From contig ML682089.1 in NCBI GenBank assembly GCA_007922195.1, forward strand, positions 765,923-829,922: DNA of 64,000 bases, in the 5' to 3' direction. The position numbers and the translations under genes were made by a program. Shown one piece after another: positions 22,604-33,275 of the stretch. The stretch's first letter is position 1; each line of letters starts with the position of its first letter. This DNA is from Podocnemis expansa (lineage: Eukaryota; Chordata; Testudines; Podocnemididae). The notes beneath the pieces are model-generated. The model was given only the letters and a program-made list of their open reading frames with translations, had not been told where the DNA came from and ran no database searches.

Positions 22604-22979
22604 GGCCGCGGGGCAGAACTCCGACCGCGGGGGGGCGGGGCCGGTGTCACCAGAGTGACGGGCTCGGCCCCGCCCCCGCCCCCGCCCCCGCGGGCTGGTG
22701 AGGGCGGGGCCCGTGAGGCTGCGCGTGCGCAGACGAGAAAATCGAGTGTGGCTGGCAGGCGGCAGGGCGGGGAGCGGGGCTCGCCGGGAGATGTGGGTGC
22801 GTCTCCCGGCCACAAGCAACGGGCGGGAACCGTGGCCGGGAGCCCCCCGCCCCCCAGCCCGGGGGACCGCGGTTAGAGGATAACGGGGGGGCCTCGGAAC
22901 CACCCTCAACTTCCAGGCCCCCTTCACGCCCCCCGACCCCCAACTGCTGCAACCAAAACACCCGCCCCATCGGGCCTCT

Positions 22980-23640
22980 GTGTCCCCACATCTTCCCGGC
23001 CCCGTTCCCTGAACTCCTGCCCCCGCGCCTCCCCTTCACCCNNNNNNNNNNNNNNNNNNNNNNNNNNNNNNNNNNNNNNNNNNNNNNNNNNNNNNNNNNN
23101 NNNNNNNNNNNNNNNNNNNNNNNNNNNNNNNNNNNNNNNNNNNNNNNNNNNNNNNNNNNNNNNNNNNNNNNNNNNNNNNNNNNNNNNNNNNNNNNNNNNN
23201 NNNNNNNNNNNNNNNNNNNNNNNNNNNNNNNNNNNNNNNNNNNNNNNNNNNNNNNNNNNNNNNNNNNNNNNNNNNNNNNNNNNNNNNNNNNNNNNNNNNN
23301 NNNNNNNNNNNNNNNNNNNNNNNNNNNNNNNNNNNNNNNNNNNNNNNNNNNNNNNNNNNNNNNNNNNNNNNNNNNNNNNNNNNNNNNNNNNNNNNNNNNN
23401 NNNNNNNNNNNNNNNNNNNNNNNNNNNNNNNNNNNNNNNNNACACCTCCCTGCCCCCATCCTCATTCCCTGAACTCCTGCCCCGTGTCTCCCCTTCACCC
23501 CACACCCCTTCCACACCTCCCTGCCCCTATGTCTCCCCTTCACCCCCGCACCCCTTCCACACCTCCCTCCCCCCGCGTCTCCCCTTCACCCCCGCACCCC
23601 TTCCACACCTCCCCGGCCCCTCCTGGCCACCCTACCCCCT
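22980..23640. repeat. GC-rich minisatellite spanning assembly gap 1 (23042-23441)
   Basis: Units of about 45-46 bp containing CTCCCCTTCACCCC and CACCCCTTCCACACCTCC are repeated from 23443. The segment CCCTGAACTCCTGCCCC followed by CTCCCCTTCACCC occurs on both sides of the N run. The gap therefore lies inside the tandem array, and its true length is unknown because 400 N is a placeholder. Confidence 0.75.
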
Positions 23641-26600
23641 CTCGCGCCCTTTCCCCGCCGGCTGCCTGAGTGTCCCCGAGCCCCAGGCCCCTCGCCCAGT
23701 GGGGCAGAGGAGGGGTGCGCGGGGACTCATGGCCCTGCCAAGGGGCTGAGGAGCCAGCCTGGGGCAGGGGAGGGAGGCGACAGCTCCGGTGCCAGCCGGC
23801 TGGCGAGCCGGGGCACGGGAGCCGGCCCGAGACTTGGTCCGGGCCGCACGCACCTCCTGGGCCTGGCGGGTAGGTGTGGGGCTGCAGCAGCTGCCGGGAA
23901 AGCGGGGAGGGGTGGCCGGGCTTGCTCCCACCTGGAGCCCCTCGAGCTGACCCTGGGGGAACGCACCAGAATGCTGCGTCCCGGTGCATTCTTCTATCTT
24001 TCGGGGTCCCAGGACACTGGCCCCCTAAAAAATGGTGGGTGTTCTGGCTTACTTTAACCCCTGGCTGTCCCACTCTAAGCCTAAAGCTGCCCCTGCCCCT
24101 GCCCGGTCCCTCCCCAGCCCAGTCCTTCCCCCACCAGAGGTTTTGAGGTGTGCCTGTCCTTGTATCTGCCCCCCTGTATATCTCAGGGGACCAGGAGCTG
24201 CTCTCACCCAGGGTTAAGTGGTTAGAACATGTCAAGGCTGGGCGCAGCCAGGGTTCCTGCCTTCTGTCCCCCATGCAGGGGTTGGGTGGGGGCGCCGAGT
24301 GGTTAGAGCAGGGAGTGGCAGCTAAGGTGGAGGGCCCAGGCAGGGAGGTTTAGGATGTGGGGGGAAGTGCTGGGCCTGGCAAGGTGGGGTGGGGTGCATC
24401 AGGGGAGGGGGGCTCCCTGTCAGCCATGAGCTCTGCTTTTGCTCCAGCTGGGGAAGCCCCGTCTCCCATACCTCACCCAACCCGTCACTACTCCCTGATA
24501 GCCTGTCGGACCTGGCCAGCCCCAGTGTTGGCAGCAGCTGGTGAGTGGAACGTGCCAGGCATCCTCCATCCACAGAGGCCGTCCGGCCAGAAGGGGTGGC
24601 GTTGCTTCCTCGGCCTGGCTGCGGGCCTGCAGAGCCCATTGCCCAGCTGGAGCCTGGAGCCCACTGGACCCCCCTGCAGATGCCTGCAGGATGAGGTGGC
24701 GACTAGCTCCCAGCATAAATATTTACCGAGCTGTTCTAACTGTAACCCTGTGAGATGCAGCAGCTGCTGTGGTCCAGTGGGTGGGGAGGGAGCTGTTCGA
24801 AGGAGTGCAGCATCTGGAGGGGGCTGTGCCCATCAGGGCCTGGCAGGGAGCTGTTCAGGGCTGAGCTGGCAGGGATACATCCAGAGGGGAAGGGGGGCCG
24901 TGCCCAGTTGTGGGCTAGCGGGGCCATGCTCCGCACGGCACCCAGCCAGGCCTACCACAGATGCTCTGGGTTATCCCACGCTCACGACCCAGCCAGCACT
25001 GGGGCCCAAGACAGATCAACGGCGGGCTGGAACCCAGACTGCCAGAAGGAGGGGAAGTTTCCTCTCAGCTCCCTCTCCTGCCACCCAGAAGTGTTTGTGC
25101 CATGGGGAATGGGGCTCAAGGAGCAGGGCCCTGCCTCTGTGGAGTTTTGTGCTCAGCACACAGGCACTGGCCAGACCTTTGTAGTGGGGGGGATTTGCCA
25201 GCAACTGCTTCAGAGTCTTTGGGCTGAGCCCCGACTTCTCAGGGACCCTGACCTCCCTTGGGCCCGGCTAGGGGATGTGGGAGATGGGCAGGCTTTTGGC
25301 TCTAGTGAAACATTGCTGCACTTGGGGCCCGGCAGGCAGTAGCTGATGTGTTCACGTGAGGAGCCACGCTGGTGGGCACAGAGCCAGTGGCGATTCGAAT
25401 GACAGACTGTTCTGTTGTCCCTGCCACATCCTTGTATGTGGCCAGGCATATCTACAGGGACATCTGCAATGGCTGCTCGGGAGTTCTGGGGAGCACATTA
25501 AGGGGTGGTGGTTTTCCAGGTCTTTAACCAGGCTGGGGTCAGATGTGATAGGGCCTCATTTTCTGCAGAATGCAGTTACTGCATGCAAACAGTACCAGCC
25601 CTGCAGCTTCCTCCACAGCACCTGGCTTCCTGTGTCCAGTGCTGTGCCAGGCTGGATCCCACATTCACTGCTGTGTCAGCTTGCAGCCCATGTCCCGCCT
25701 GGTGCCCCTGCACTCCCCCCTGCATCCCACATCCTTTGCTGTGCCAGCCAGATTCCCATGCCCACAGTCATGCGCTTGGTTCCAAGAGTGCATACACAGG
25801 TGGCTGGATGATTTGGACTGAACATTTAAAGTAGGTTCCCAGAGGAAGATGTGTCTGCTCTGGTCTGACCCCAAAGCCGCAAGTAAAGGCCCCGCATGGC
25901 ATGTTAAATGCTCTTGATAGTGTGGATTAGCAATGACATCAGGGGACTCTAGTCAGGGACTGGAGGCTAGTTAAATGTGCCAGGGACTGTGCCCCATGCT
26001 CCCTAATTGTGTGAATCAAAGGGAGCAGAGTTGTGTCTGGCATCCCCTGAGTGAGAGGTTCACACTCAACTGAGCTGTCCTCACTAAGCAGGGGCCTTGG
26101 CTGGCAGGAGAAGTCTGCATGTGCTGGTGTCAGGCCTGTCAGAATCCTGCTCCTTCTCCTCTGTTATGTGTCACCAGAGCAGTTTAGGACTCACCTAAGA
26201 ATCTTTTGTTGCAGACCGGTAGAGCCGACCTTCCTGAAAACCAGGCTGAAACATTAGACCCAGTTTGGGACCTACATTAGTAGCGAGGTCTCCTCCACAG
26301 CCATCAGAATCACTGAGAACTGAAATGGCTGAAACATGTGATGTGGAGGAGCCTCTGGGCATCCCAGAGGTGCCAGTGGAGTGAGCAAGGTGTGTGTAGT
26401 CCCACCCCTACTCCCAGTGGGAGATGAGCTCATGGGAACACCCCTTGGAGTTTTGGGTCTTCAGTGATCAGAGACAACACTATGTGGGGGACAGGTGGAG
26501 GGAGAAAGGCGGGGCACATTAAAGGAATTTTTGGTGGTTGGATTTAAGAGCCTGTGGCAAAAGACACAGCCCAATATACTCTGAGGTGAATGTTTTCCGC

Positions 26601-26860
26601 ATGGTCTTCTGCTCATGAGTCCTGTTTCCAGCATTTCTTCTTAATCCTGGGTTATTTTCCTCCTCCTCTAAGTTGTTTCTTTTCTACACCAGACTTGCAA
26701 GAGGGGAGTATTGCCTCTTTGGGGTGCACTGCAGATGGTGTGTTGTTTTCCCCAGTTACTGGGTGGGGCCTCAAGCTCGTTCTTGTGGCATTGCTAGAAA
26801 GAAGCCACTAGATACTGACCCCAGCCCTTGTTGCTGTCAACTGCCTGGCAGAAGGGTTTC
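23641..26860. other. GC-rich region upstream of TPP1, no recognised gene
   Basis: Long frames on both strands are typical of GC-rich non-coding DNA and show no family motif. I could not find exons of DCHS1, which lies next to TPP1 in mammals, or a divergent first exon. Confidence 0.45.
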
Positions 26861-26872
26861 AATAAAATACCT

Positions 26873-27716
26873 ATAGCCTATTCTAAGAGATGATCCCTCA
26901 CTTTCTCAAGCCTTGGGAGACAGACCTCTCTGCCTACAGACAGCTCCCCAACCTTAAACAGATACCAGCAACTACAGACTTAACAACAGAAACATTAAAG
27001 CAGGCACACACCCCTGCAACAAACCACATTGCCAACTTTGCCCACATAACTGCACAAAAGACAGCATCATAGGACCTAATCAAGCCAGCTATTCCATCAA
27101 GGGCTCATTCACCTGCTCATCCACTAATGTGATTTATGCCATCATGTACCAGAAATTCCCCCACATCTTATATATTGGATGAGCAGAATAAGCTTTGCGC
27201 AAAAGAATAAACGGGCACAAAACCGACATCAGAAATCACAACATTCAAAAAACAATTGCTGAGCACCTCTTATCTTTCTAATCACTCTGTGGATGATTTG
27301 TTAACAGCTGTGCTCAAGCAAGTCAATGGGACATCAAGACTTCAAAGAGAAACAGCTGAATTAGAACTGATATGCAGAGTCAATTGTGTGAAAGCAGGAT
27401 TAAATCGTGACTATGGATTCTGTTCCCATTACAACAGGTGATTTGACCTTGCCTTCTTCTATATGCTGCTTCCCAGTGTTTGAATCTTAACAACTGCTCT
27501 GATTTGCTGTTACAGTGTGACCTGTTCCCAGGACTTACATTCCCTGCATTTATTTCCTCCCATTCTGTAAGTTCCTGCAACTTCAAAGCATCTGATGAAG
27601 AGGGATTTTCTCCCATGAAAGCAAATGTGATAAATAAATTTCTTAGTCTTTAAGTGCCACAGGACTCCTTGGTTGTTTTAGTGAACTAGACTAAAACAGT
27701 TGCCCCTTTGGAACTT
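26873..27716 (+). mobile_element. Penelope-like element, 5'-truncated, with 12-bp target duplication
   Basis: The 12-mer AATAAAATACCT flanks it exactly (26861-26872, 27717-27728). The body aligns in order with the C-terminal half of the PLE ORF at 33.3 kb: CTATTCTAAGAGATGATCCC, the GIY region (TTTATGCCATCATGTACCAG), the AETAELELICR-like region, then the tail ending CCTTTGGAACTT. Several frame breaks, including loss of the YIG part (WMSRI), make it dead. Confidence 0.88.
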
Positions 27717-27728
27717 AATAAAATACCT

Positions 27729-29490
27729 GCAGATGTACTGATGGGGAATAGTGCCTGGGGCTGTTTTGTGACCCACAGCAAGAGGGAGAATGAGGTCAGT
27801 TTGACCACCTATTTGACCTCTTTTTACTGACTAGCTATCCAGAATGACATGAAAGAGCACTGCAAAACTTGTAACTTGCCAAAAGTGGAAAAAGCCAACA
27901 GCCTTGGGCAAGGGCTCTTTGCTGGTGTTTAACAAAGTCTTTTGCAGGGTTGCTGGCCTGCCACAGATGTCATAGAGCCATTACCCAGGCTAGCTTGAAA
28001 GGGAAAAATCTTTCTGTTGGTGGTAGATTTTACCACCAGATATGTGGAAGCAGTTGCTGTCACAAAGATGGAGGCTGGAACAGTTGCAGCTGCCCTGGTT
28101 TCCATATTTGGCTGTGTGGAACTTTCCAAAAGAAATCTGATCATATTGTAGGTCAAATTTCATATTCCAGGTATTCAGTGAGTTATAGAGGGTGTGTGGG
28201 TGAATGCAGCTTAAATTTGCTCCTTTCTTTCTCAGACAAATGGTTTTGTTTCATGGCTCAATGGGACCCTAGAGTCTGTGTTAAAAATGATTGCGGGCAG
28301 AAGGGCAAGTGGCTGGTATGTAATATTGCCTAATTTGTTATTCGCTTAGCAGGAAGTGCCCCAAGAGGTCACAGAGTTTGCCCTGTTTGACTGCCTGTAT
28401 AGGAGAAAGGTCAGAGGTCCCCTGGATCTCATTAGAAGTTCCTAAAAGGGTGGCACCGAAGCAGAAGGGGAATTGGTCCTAAGTAAGTGAAGAGGTTTAG
28501 GGAAGATTTAAAGTCTGGGATGGGGATTAGTATAGCTAAATCTCACAAAGAGCCAAGCACAGAAAAACTGGTATGATTGAAATACCTGTGATGGATCACT
28601 CACTGGGGGGGGATCTGGTACTGGTTTTACTGCTGGGTGTCGTGGGGTGTACAAAATTTAAAGTATGTTGGAGTGGTCTTTGGCAGTTGTAGAAAGGGTT
28701 GAAATAAGTCCCTTAGCATAACAATATGCAACACTCCCGCAGCAGGATGGCACCAGAAACTGCACAGAAAAAGGTTAAAGGAAGACAACCTGGAGATCCT
28801 TGGGAATAGGCCATGCTGTGTGGAGGAGGGGTATACGACAGAAGATACAATCTGGAGTTAGACTGCAAAGATTCTCTGGCCCGTGTTTTGAAGGGGTCAG
28901 AGTAGATGACCCCTTCTGGCCTTGGAATCTCAGACTCCTACATTTAACAATTTTCCTGTAAGCCATGGATCTCTGAGTTTGTTCAACACAATTCCCAGGC
29001 ATCGGTGGATTCTGGTGACTGCTTGGGGGAAGGCAGCCCCAAATATTCAGGTCTTACCTTCCCCCCCGCCTGGCCTGGTCCAGCTCCTACTACTGGGGCC
29101 AGGGCCAGATCCTGCCACAGGTGGCCTCTCCAGTTCCCCACTCAGGGTCAGATACTGCTGCTGCTGGCAGCCCTGGATCCTGACCAGTGCCTGTTCCCAC
29201 CACCAGCAGTGGCTCCAGCTGGGATCGTACCACTGGCAGTGGCTCCGGGTCCCTGGCCAGCATCAGATCCTGCCGCCAATGGTGGCCACTCTCTGCCTCC
29301 CCACTGAGGCAGCAGCAGGCCCCGCCTGGGACTCGGAGTCATCACCGCTGTGGGTGTGGGTCCTTGCCAAGGTCTGCTTAGGGGGAGGCAATGCCTCCCC
29401 CTGCCTCTCATAAACTCTGCCCTCGTCCCAGGTGATTCTTGTGATCAACCTCTGTGGTGCCAAAGGCACCAATATCATAGCGTGGGCACC
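27729..29490. other. No recognised gene or repeat
   Basis: 28980-29420 is rich in CAGTGGCTCC-like GC motifs and looks like the interior of a DNA-transposon derivative, but no termini were fixed. The short Cys-containing frame at 27950-28330 shows no convincing zinc-finger spacing. Confidence 0.35.
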
Positions 29491-29499
29491 AGCAAAATG

Positions 29500-29712
29500 C
29501 TGTCACTTGGCTAATGCATGAGTAAGCAGCCTGTGAAATGTAGGTGCTGCATTAAGTAACACAAATGGCAATACTTTAAATACAGAAGGTCCTGAACTGG
29601 TAATGAAGGTGGGTTTTTTTTTCCTTTGCTCTGTTGGAGGGGTCTGCCAACACCCCTTTGTGAGATCCAGGGTGCTCGGGGCCTTCAGCTTTTCCGGCCA
29701 CAGCATCATGCT
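29500..29712 (-). pseudogene. Ty3/gypsy reverse-transcriptase fragment
   Basis: The minus frame includes STLDLTKGCWQTP (RT motif A region, LDLTKGYWQ in intact elements) and FKVLPFVLLNAAPTFHRLL (the LPFGL-APATFQRLM region). It is about 65 residues, with no LTRs identified nearby. Confidence 0.75.
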
Positions 29713-29714
29713 GG

Positions 29715-30175
29715 GAGCTCATATTCACCACAACTCCTAAGTCTTTTTCATGGTCATAGAATCCCTCACACTGTAAGTAAAGCCTACATTCTTTGTTCCT
29801 AGACACGTTGATTTACATTTAACTGGAACACTTGTTTACTAGCTCAATCAAATAGCACTGTATTAGTGACTTGCCCTCTTCATTTTTTACCAGTCCCTCA
29901 AGTTTTGTGTTCTCTGCAAATTTTATCAGTGCTGATTCTATGTTTTCTATCAGGTCTTGATAAAAATGTTAAATAGCATAGGGCCAAGAACCAATCCCTA
30001 CAGAACCACAGTGAAAACAAACCCCTGCTTCATGATGATTCCCTGTTTACACTACATTGAGACTTATCAGTTAGCCAGTTTTTAATCCATTTAACATCTG
30101 TCATGTTAATTTTATATCGTTCTTGTTCTTCAATCAAATATTGTGTCATTCCAAGTCAACTAACTTAGAGACATC
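29715..30175 (-). mobile_element. Old CR1/L3-type LINE fragment, minus strand
   Basis: Minus-sense blocks such as ACTCCTAAGTCTTTTTC, TCTGCAAATTTTATCAGTG and CAGTTTTTAATCCATTTAACA follow the order of the CR1/L3 RT C-terminal region. It is very diverged and has no tail. Confidence 0.6.
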
Positions 30176-30195
30176 TAAGGATATTAGAGCAACAC

Positions 30196-30421
30196 TAAAG
30201 GGGTACCCATGTTAGTCCTTTTCAGCAAAACAAATAAGGAGTCTGGGGGCACTTTTAAAGACTAAAAAAATTATTTATTGCATGAACTTTTGTGGTAGAA
30301 AATCCAACTGTCTGATGAAGTGGGATTTTTCTCCCACAAAAGCTAATGTGATAAATAAATTCATTAGTTTTAAAAGTGCCACCAGACTCCTTGTTTGTTT
30401 TATAGCAGCATTGCTACCTTT
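30196..30421. mobile_element. Penelope 3' end in foldback form, long arms
   Basis: The left arm (30197-30302, reading GGGGTACCCATGTTAGTCC onward) is the inverted copy of the right arm (30312-30420, ending TAGCAGCATTGCTACCTTT). Both contain the PLE tail (TTTATTGCATGAAC / AAAGCTAATGTGATAAATAAA). Arms are about 105 bp with a loop of about 10 bp. Confidence 0.82.
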
Positions 30422-31708
30422 TGTGATGCTGTCTGGGTCTAGAGGACTCTTTATGGTTATCTTTTATATTAATATTTCATATTGGCAGTAATCCATATGT
30501 GATATACCATGTTTGGTGTCAATAGAAAGGCTATAATCTGCTAAGGATAGGGTTACCAGATGTCAGGCAAAAGGAAGACATGTCCTCCTTTTTACTTTCA
30601 TGTCCTCTGTATGGCAGGCATTTTAAAAACACATGATTTTGTCTGGCTGTTTACTTACAGGGGTTAAAGTATGCTGGAATGCCACAGAACACCCTATTTT
30701 TAGGGGGAAACCTCCCAGGGCCCTCTAAAAACAGAAGAATATTACATTAATACTACATGTTCTCCATGTGTCCTCCAATGTCTTGCTTTTCGTACTTCCC
30801 AGTCCTCCTTTCCATGCTTTGGGATCTGGTAACCCTAGCTAATGATGATTATATGGTTTGAGTACAGGTATCATGCCTGTATTAGAAATTAGGAATCTAT
30901 TTATTTTTGTGTGTGTTCCAAGTGATTTGTTCTTAAGGCAATCCCAGACTGGGTGTCTGCAAAATTATTGTTCCTCCTGATGGCCCCCTCCCAGCTGCAG
31001 AGGGCCCCGGGAAGAAACCTGTTCAACCAGTTACCCAGACTGACCGTGTGGCCCAACTCCATTTGGTCCGGCAAGGACTCTGAGATAAAAGGCAGGAGAC
31101 CCATCTCCATTTTGTCTTTAGTTTCCAGTCTGCAACCTGCAATCAACACCCTCTTCTGGAACTATCTTTCTGGGACTGAACAAAGAACTAAGACCCACCC
31201 AGGTGCCGGGTGCCCACTGGAGGAGTGGGACTAACCTGCAAACTACAGATACTTCAAAGACTCACTTTCTATGGACTCTAAATCACTTGTATGTATGTGA
31301 TTCACTTTGACCCTTTAACATCTCTCATAAGTAGCTTGTTTTCTGTTTATTTTAAACCTTTAGTTGTAGTTACTAAGGATTGGCTGGCAGCATGGCATTT
31401 TGCGTAAGATCCAAGCCTATATTGTTCTGGGTAATGTGGCTGGTACTTTGGGGTCAGGAGAACCTATTTCTTTAAGAGACCCCGTGGCTGGGGGGGACCA
31501 TAGGAACTGATGTGCATAAAGGGGGGGCCTTTCTATTTTGTTATGCTTGGTGATGACCAGAGTGGGGAATAAGAAGCAAGTTTTGTTACTGACTGAGAGA
31601 CTGGAATAAGTACCACCCATCAGTGGTTTGGGGTTTTGACCCCTGATTTTTGCAGCTTGCCCTGATTTTGGCACATTCAGAAGATTATCCAAGGAGGCCT
31701 GGGTCACA
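30422..31708 (+). mobile_element. Solo LTR, family TGTGATGCTG, copy B, with perfect 5-bp duplication
   Basis: It begins TGTGATGCTGTCTGGG and ends CCTGGGTCACA. CCTTT flanks both ends (30417-30421, 31709-31713). A hAT MITE is nested at 30548-30837. It matches copy A in order, including GATAAAAGGCAGG and ATTTTAAACCTTTAGTTG. It sits exactly at the end of the PLE foldback. Confidence 0.87.
30548..30837. mobile_element. hAT MITE inside LTR copy B
   Basis: The termini TAGGGTTACCAGAT and ATCTGGTAACCCTA are inverted and flanked by GCTAAGGA and GCTAATGA (7 of 8 identical). Copy A has the uninterrupted site (GCTAAGAATGATTATA), which proves the insertion. It is 290 bp. Confidence 0.88.
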
Positions 31709-31825
31709 CCTTTATAAAGCAAATCTAATCTCATCAAAAATATGTCAAGTTAGTTTAACAGGATCTGTTTTCCACAAAGCCATGTTCATTTGCATTAATT
31801 ATATTTGTGTTAATTATATATATGT

Positions 31826-31972
31826 GATGTCTGGGTCTAGGGGATTGTTTGATTATTTTTCATAGTAATGTTTCATAGTTGCTATAGTTCCTATGTAATT
31901 CACTTTGGCCTTTTAACATCACTCATATCTTGTTCTTTTCTTCTTATATTAAACCTTTAGTTGTATTTAATC
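31826..31972 (+). mobile_element. LTR fragment, family TGTGATGCTG
   Basis: It starts TGTGATGTCTGGGTCTAGGGG and jumps to the CCTTTTAACATC...ATTAAACCTTTAGTTGTA part of the LTR. About 700 bp are therefore missing internally. Confidence 0.75.
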
Positions 31973-32735
31973 TTCCCTGTAAGCTGTGCATGCACACAGC
32001 AGCCCTCACTCCCTGGGGCATGCCCACCACTGGCAGCTGCAGCTCGAAGCCAGCCCAGGACACACATTCTTCCAACTGGCAGGGAGCTGTTCCAGGGAGT
32101 TTAAAATCTCCCACCCTGAGCATGCTCAGGGTGGGAGATTTTAAACCCTGGCGCAGCTTCTTGCCAACCGGGAGAATGCTTTTGGTGGGAGCAGCTCAGG
32201 TGGCCAGCTGAGTGGCCATGAGGGAGTTGGGAACTGGGACCCCGGGGAAAGGATGCCCAGGGGACTTGGGGAAGCCAGCCAGTAGGTGCGCAAGGAAGGC
32301 ACCCTGCTGGAGGACTGGGGGAAGCCGCCTGGCCCACCAAAGAAGGGGCTTGGGGAACAAGGAGGCAGGCAACAGTTTCCCCAGGACTTGAAATTAGAAG
32401 GAGTGTAGGGAAGGTGTTGGGAAATTCAAGCAGGGAGTAGGGGGGGTGTTAGAGAAATCCCTGATATGCCCTGTATACAAAGAAAGGGAAATGGGGGCAG
32501 GAATTGTAAACATTCAAACTCCGCACTACAGTCACCACCTTTTTCCTTACTTTGGGATTTCTTTTAGTCTCTTGTCCGAATGATGAATAAAACTGGCCCT
32601 TCATAGCATACAAGATTTGGCAAAACAGCTTGCAGCTGTACTGATGCTGAGGAATGCCCCAATACCCTCTCAGCTAGGTGGACTTTTTGGCAGTTTCGGA
32701 AGATCAAGATAGATGGGGTTTGGTGTTTTTTGTAA
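31973..32735. other. No gene; contains a 48-bp perfect palindrome
   Basis: Apart from the palindrome at 32099-32146, only short frames are seen. GC-rich 32020-32350 may be the core of a non-autonomous transposon whose ends were not found. Confidence 0.4.
32099..32146. repeat. 48-bp perfect palindrome
   Basis: Two 24-bp arms meet with no spacer at GCATGC. The left arm reads GTTTAAAATCTCCCACCC then TGAGCA, and the right arm is its exact reverse complement. Imperfect complementarity (CCAGGGA / CCTGG) extends it to nearly 60 bp. Confidence 0.95.
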
Positions 32736-32739
32736 TTAA

Positions 32740-32850
32740 GAAAGGCTACGAATCTTGAAAGCTCATGCAGTAAATGAATTTGTTAGTCTTTTAAAAGTGC
32801 CACAGGGCTCCTTGCTTGTTTTGCTGAACTAAACTAACACAGTTACCCCT
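32740..32850 (+). mobile_element. Penelope-like element 3' tail
   Basis: It contains GAAAGCTCATGCAGTAAATG, AAAAGTGCCACAGGGCTCC and CTAAACTAACACAGTTACCCC. It is followed by a CACAATATTCCATG segment that also follows the inverted tail at 38 kb. Confidence 0.78.
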
Positions 32851-33275
32851 TTCACAATATTCCATGAACTCCTGATCCATCATCATCATCCAGGGGAAAT
32901 CACAGGAATTGAACTTGTACAAAAATATACATTTTGATAAGTTCAAATCATAGAATCATAGGGTTGGAAGGGACCTCATGAGGTCATCTAGTCCAACCCC
33001 CTGCCAAAAAAGCAGGACCACTCCCACTAAATTATCCCAGCCAGAGTTTTGTCCAGCCGGGCCTTAAACATCTCCAAAGAAGGAGATTCCACCACCTCCC
33101 TAGGTAGCCCATTCCAATGCTTTATCACTCACCTAGTAAGAACCTTTTTTCTAATATCCAACCTCTACCTCCTCAGCTGTAACTTCAAACCATTGCTCCT
33201 TGTTCTGTCCTCAGTTACTACTGAGAACAGCTGAGTTCCATCCTCCTTGGAGCATCCTTTCAAGTAGTTGAAGGC

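Larger units (their letters stand above)
22150..23040. promoter_or_regulatory. CpG-island promoter of TPP1
   Basis: The sequence is extremely GC-rich with many CpG dinucleotides, runs of GGCCCC at 22440-22475 and GC-box-like CCCCGCCCCC at 22670-22695. It covers TPP1 exons 1 and 2 and the CLEAR cluster. It is a typical housekeeping promoter. No TATA box or clear oppositely oriented first exon was found. Confidence 0.8.

Noticed and set aside
22647..23543. Long minus frames across the CpG island and N run
   Set aside because: The frame is held open by N codons and GC-rich sequence; no protein family motif.
24357..25342. 275-codon plus frame upstream of TPP1 as a divergent gene
   Set aside because: No recognisable domain, and similar-length frames overlap on both strands as expected from GC-rich DNA.
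27950..28333. Cys/His-containing frame suggesting a LIM or zinc finger
   Set aside because: Cys and His spacing does not fit a known finger, and the opposite strand is also open.
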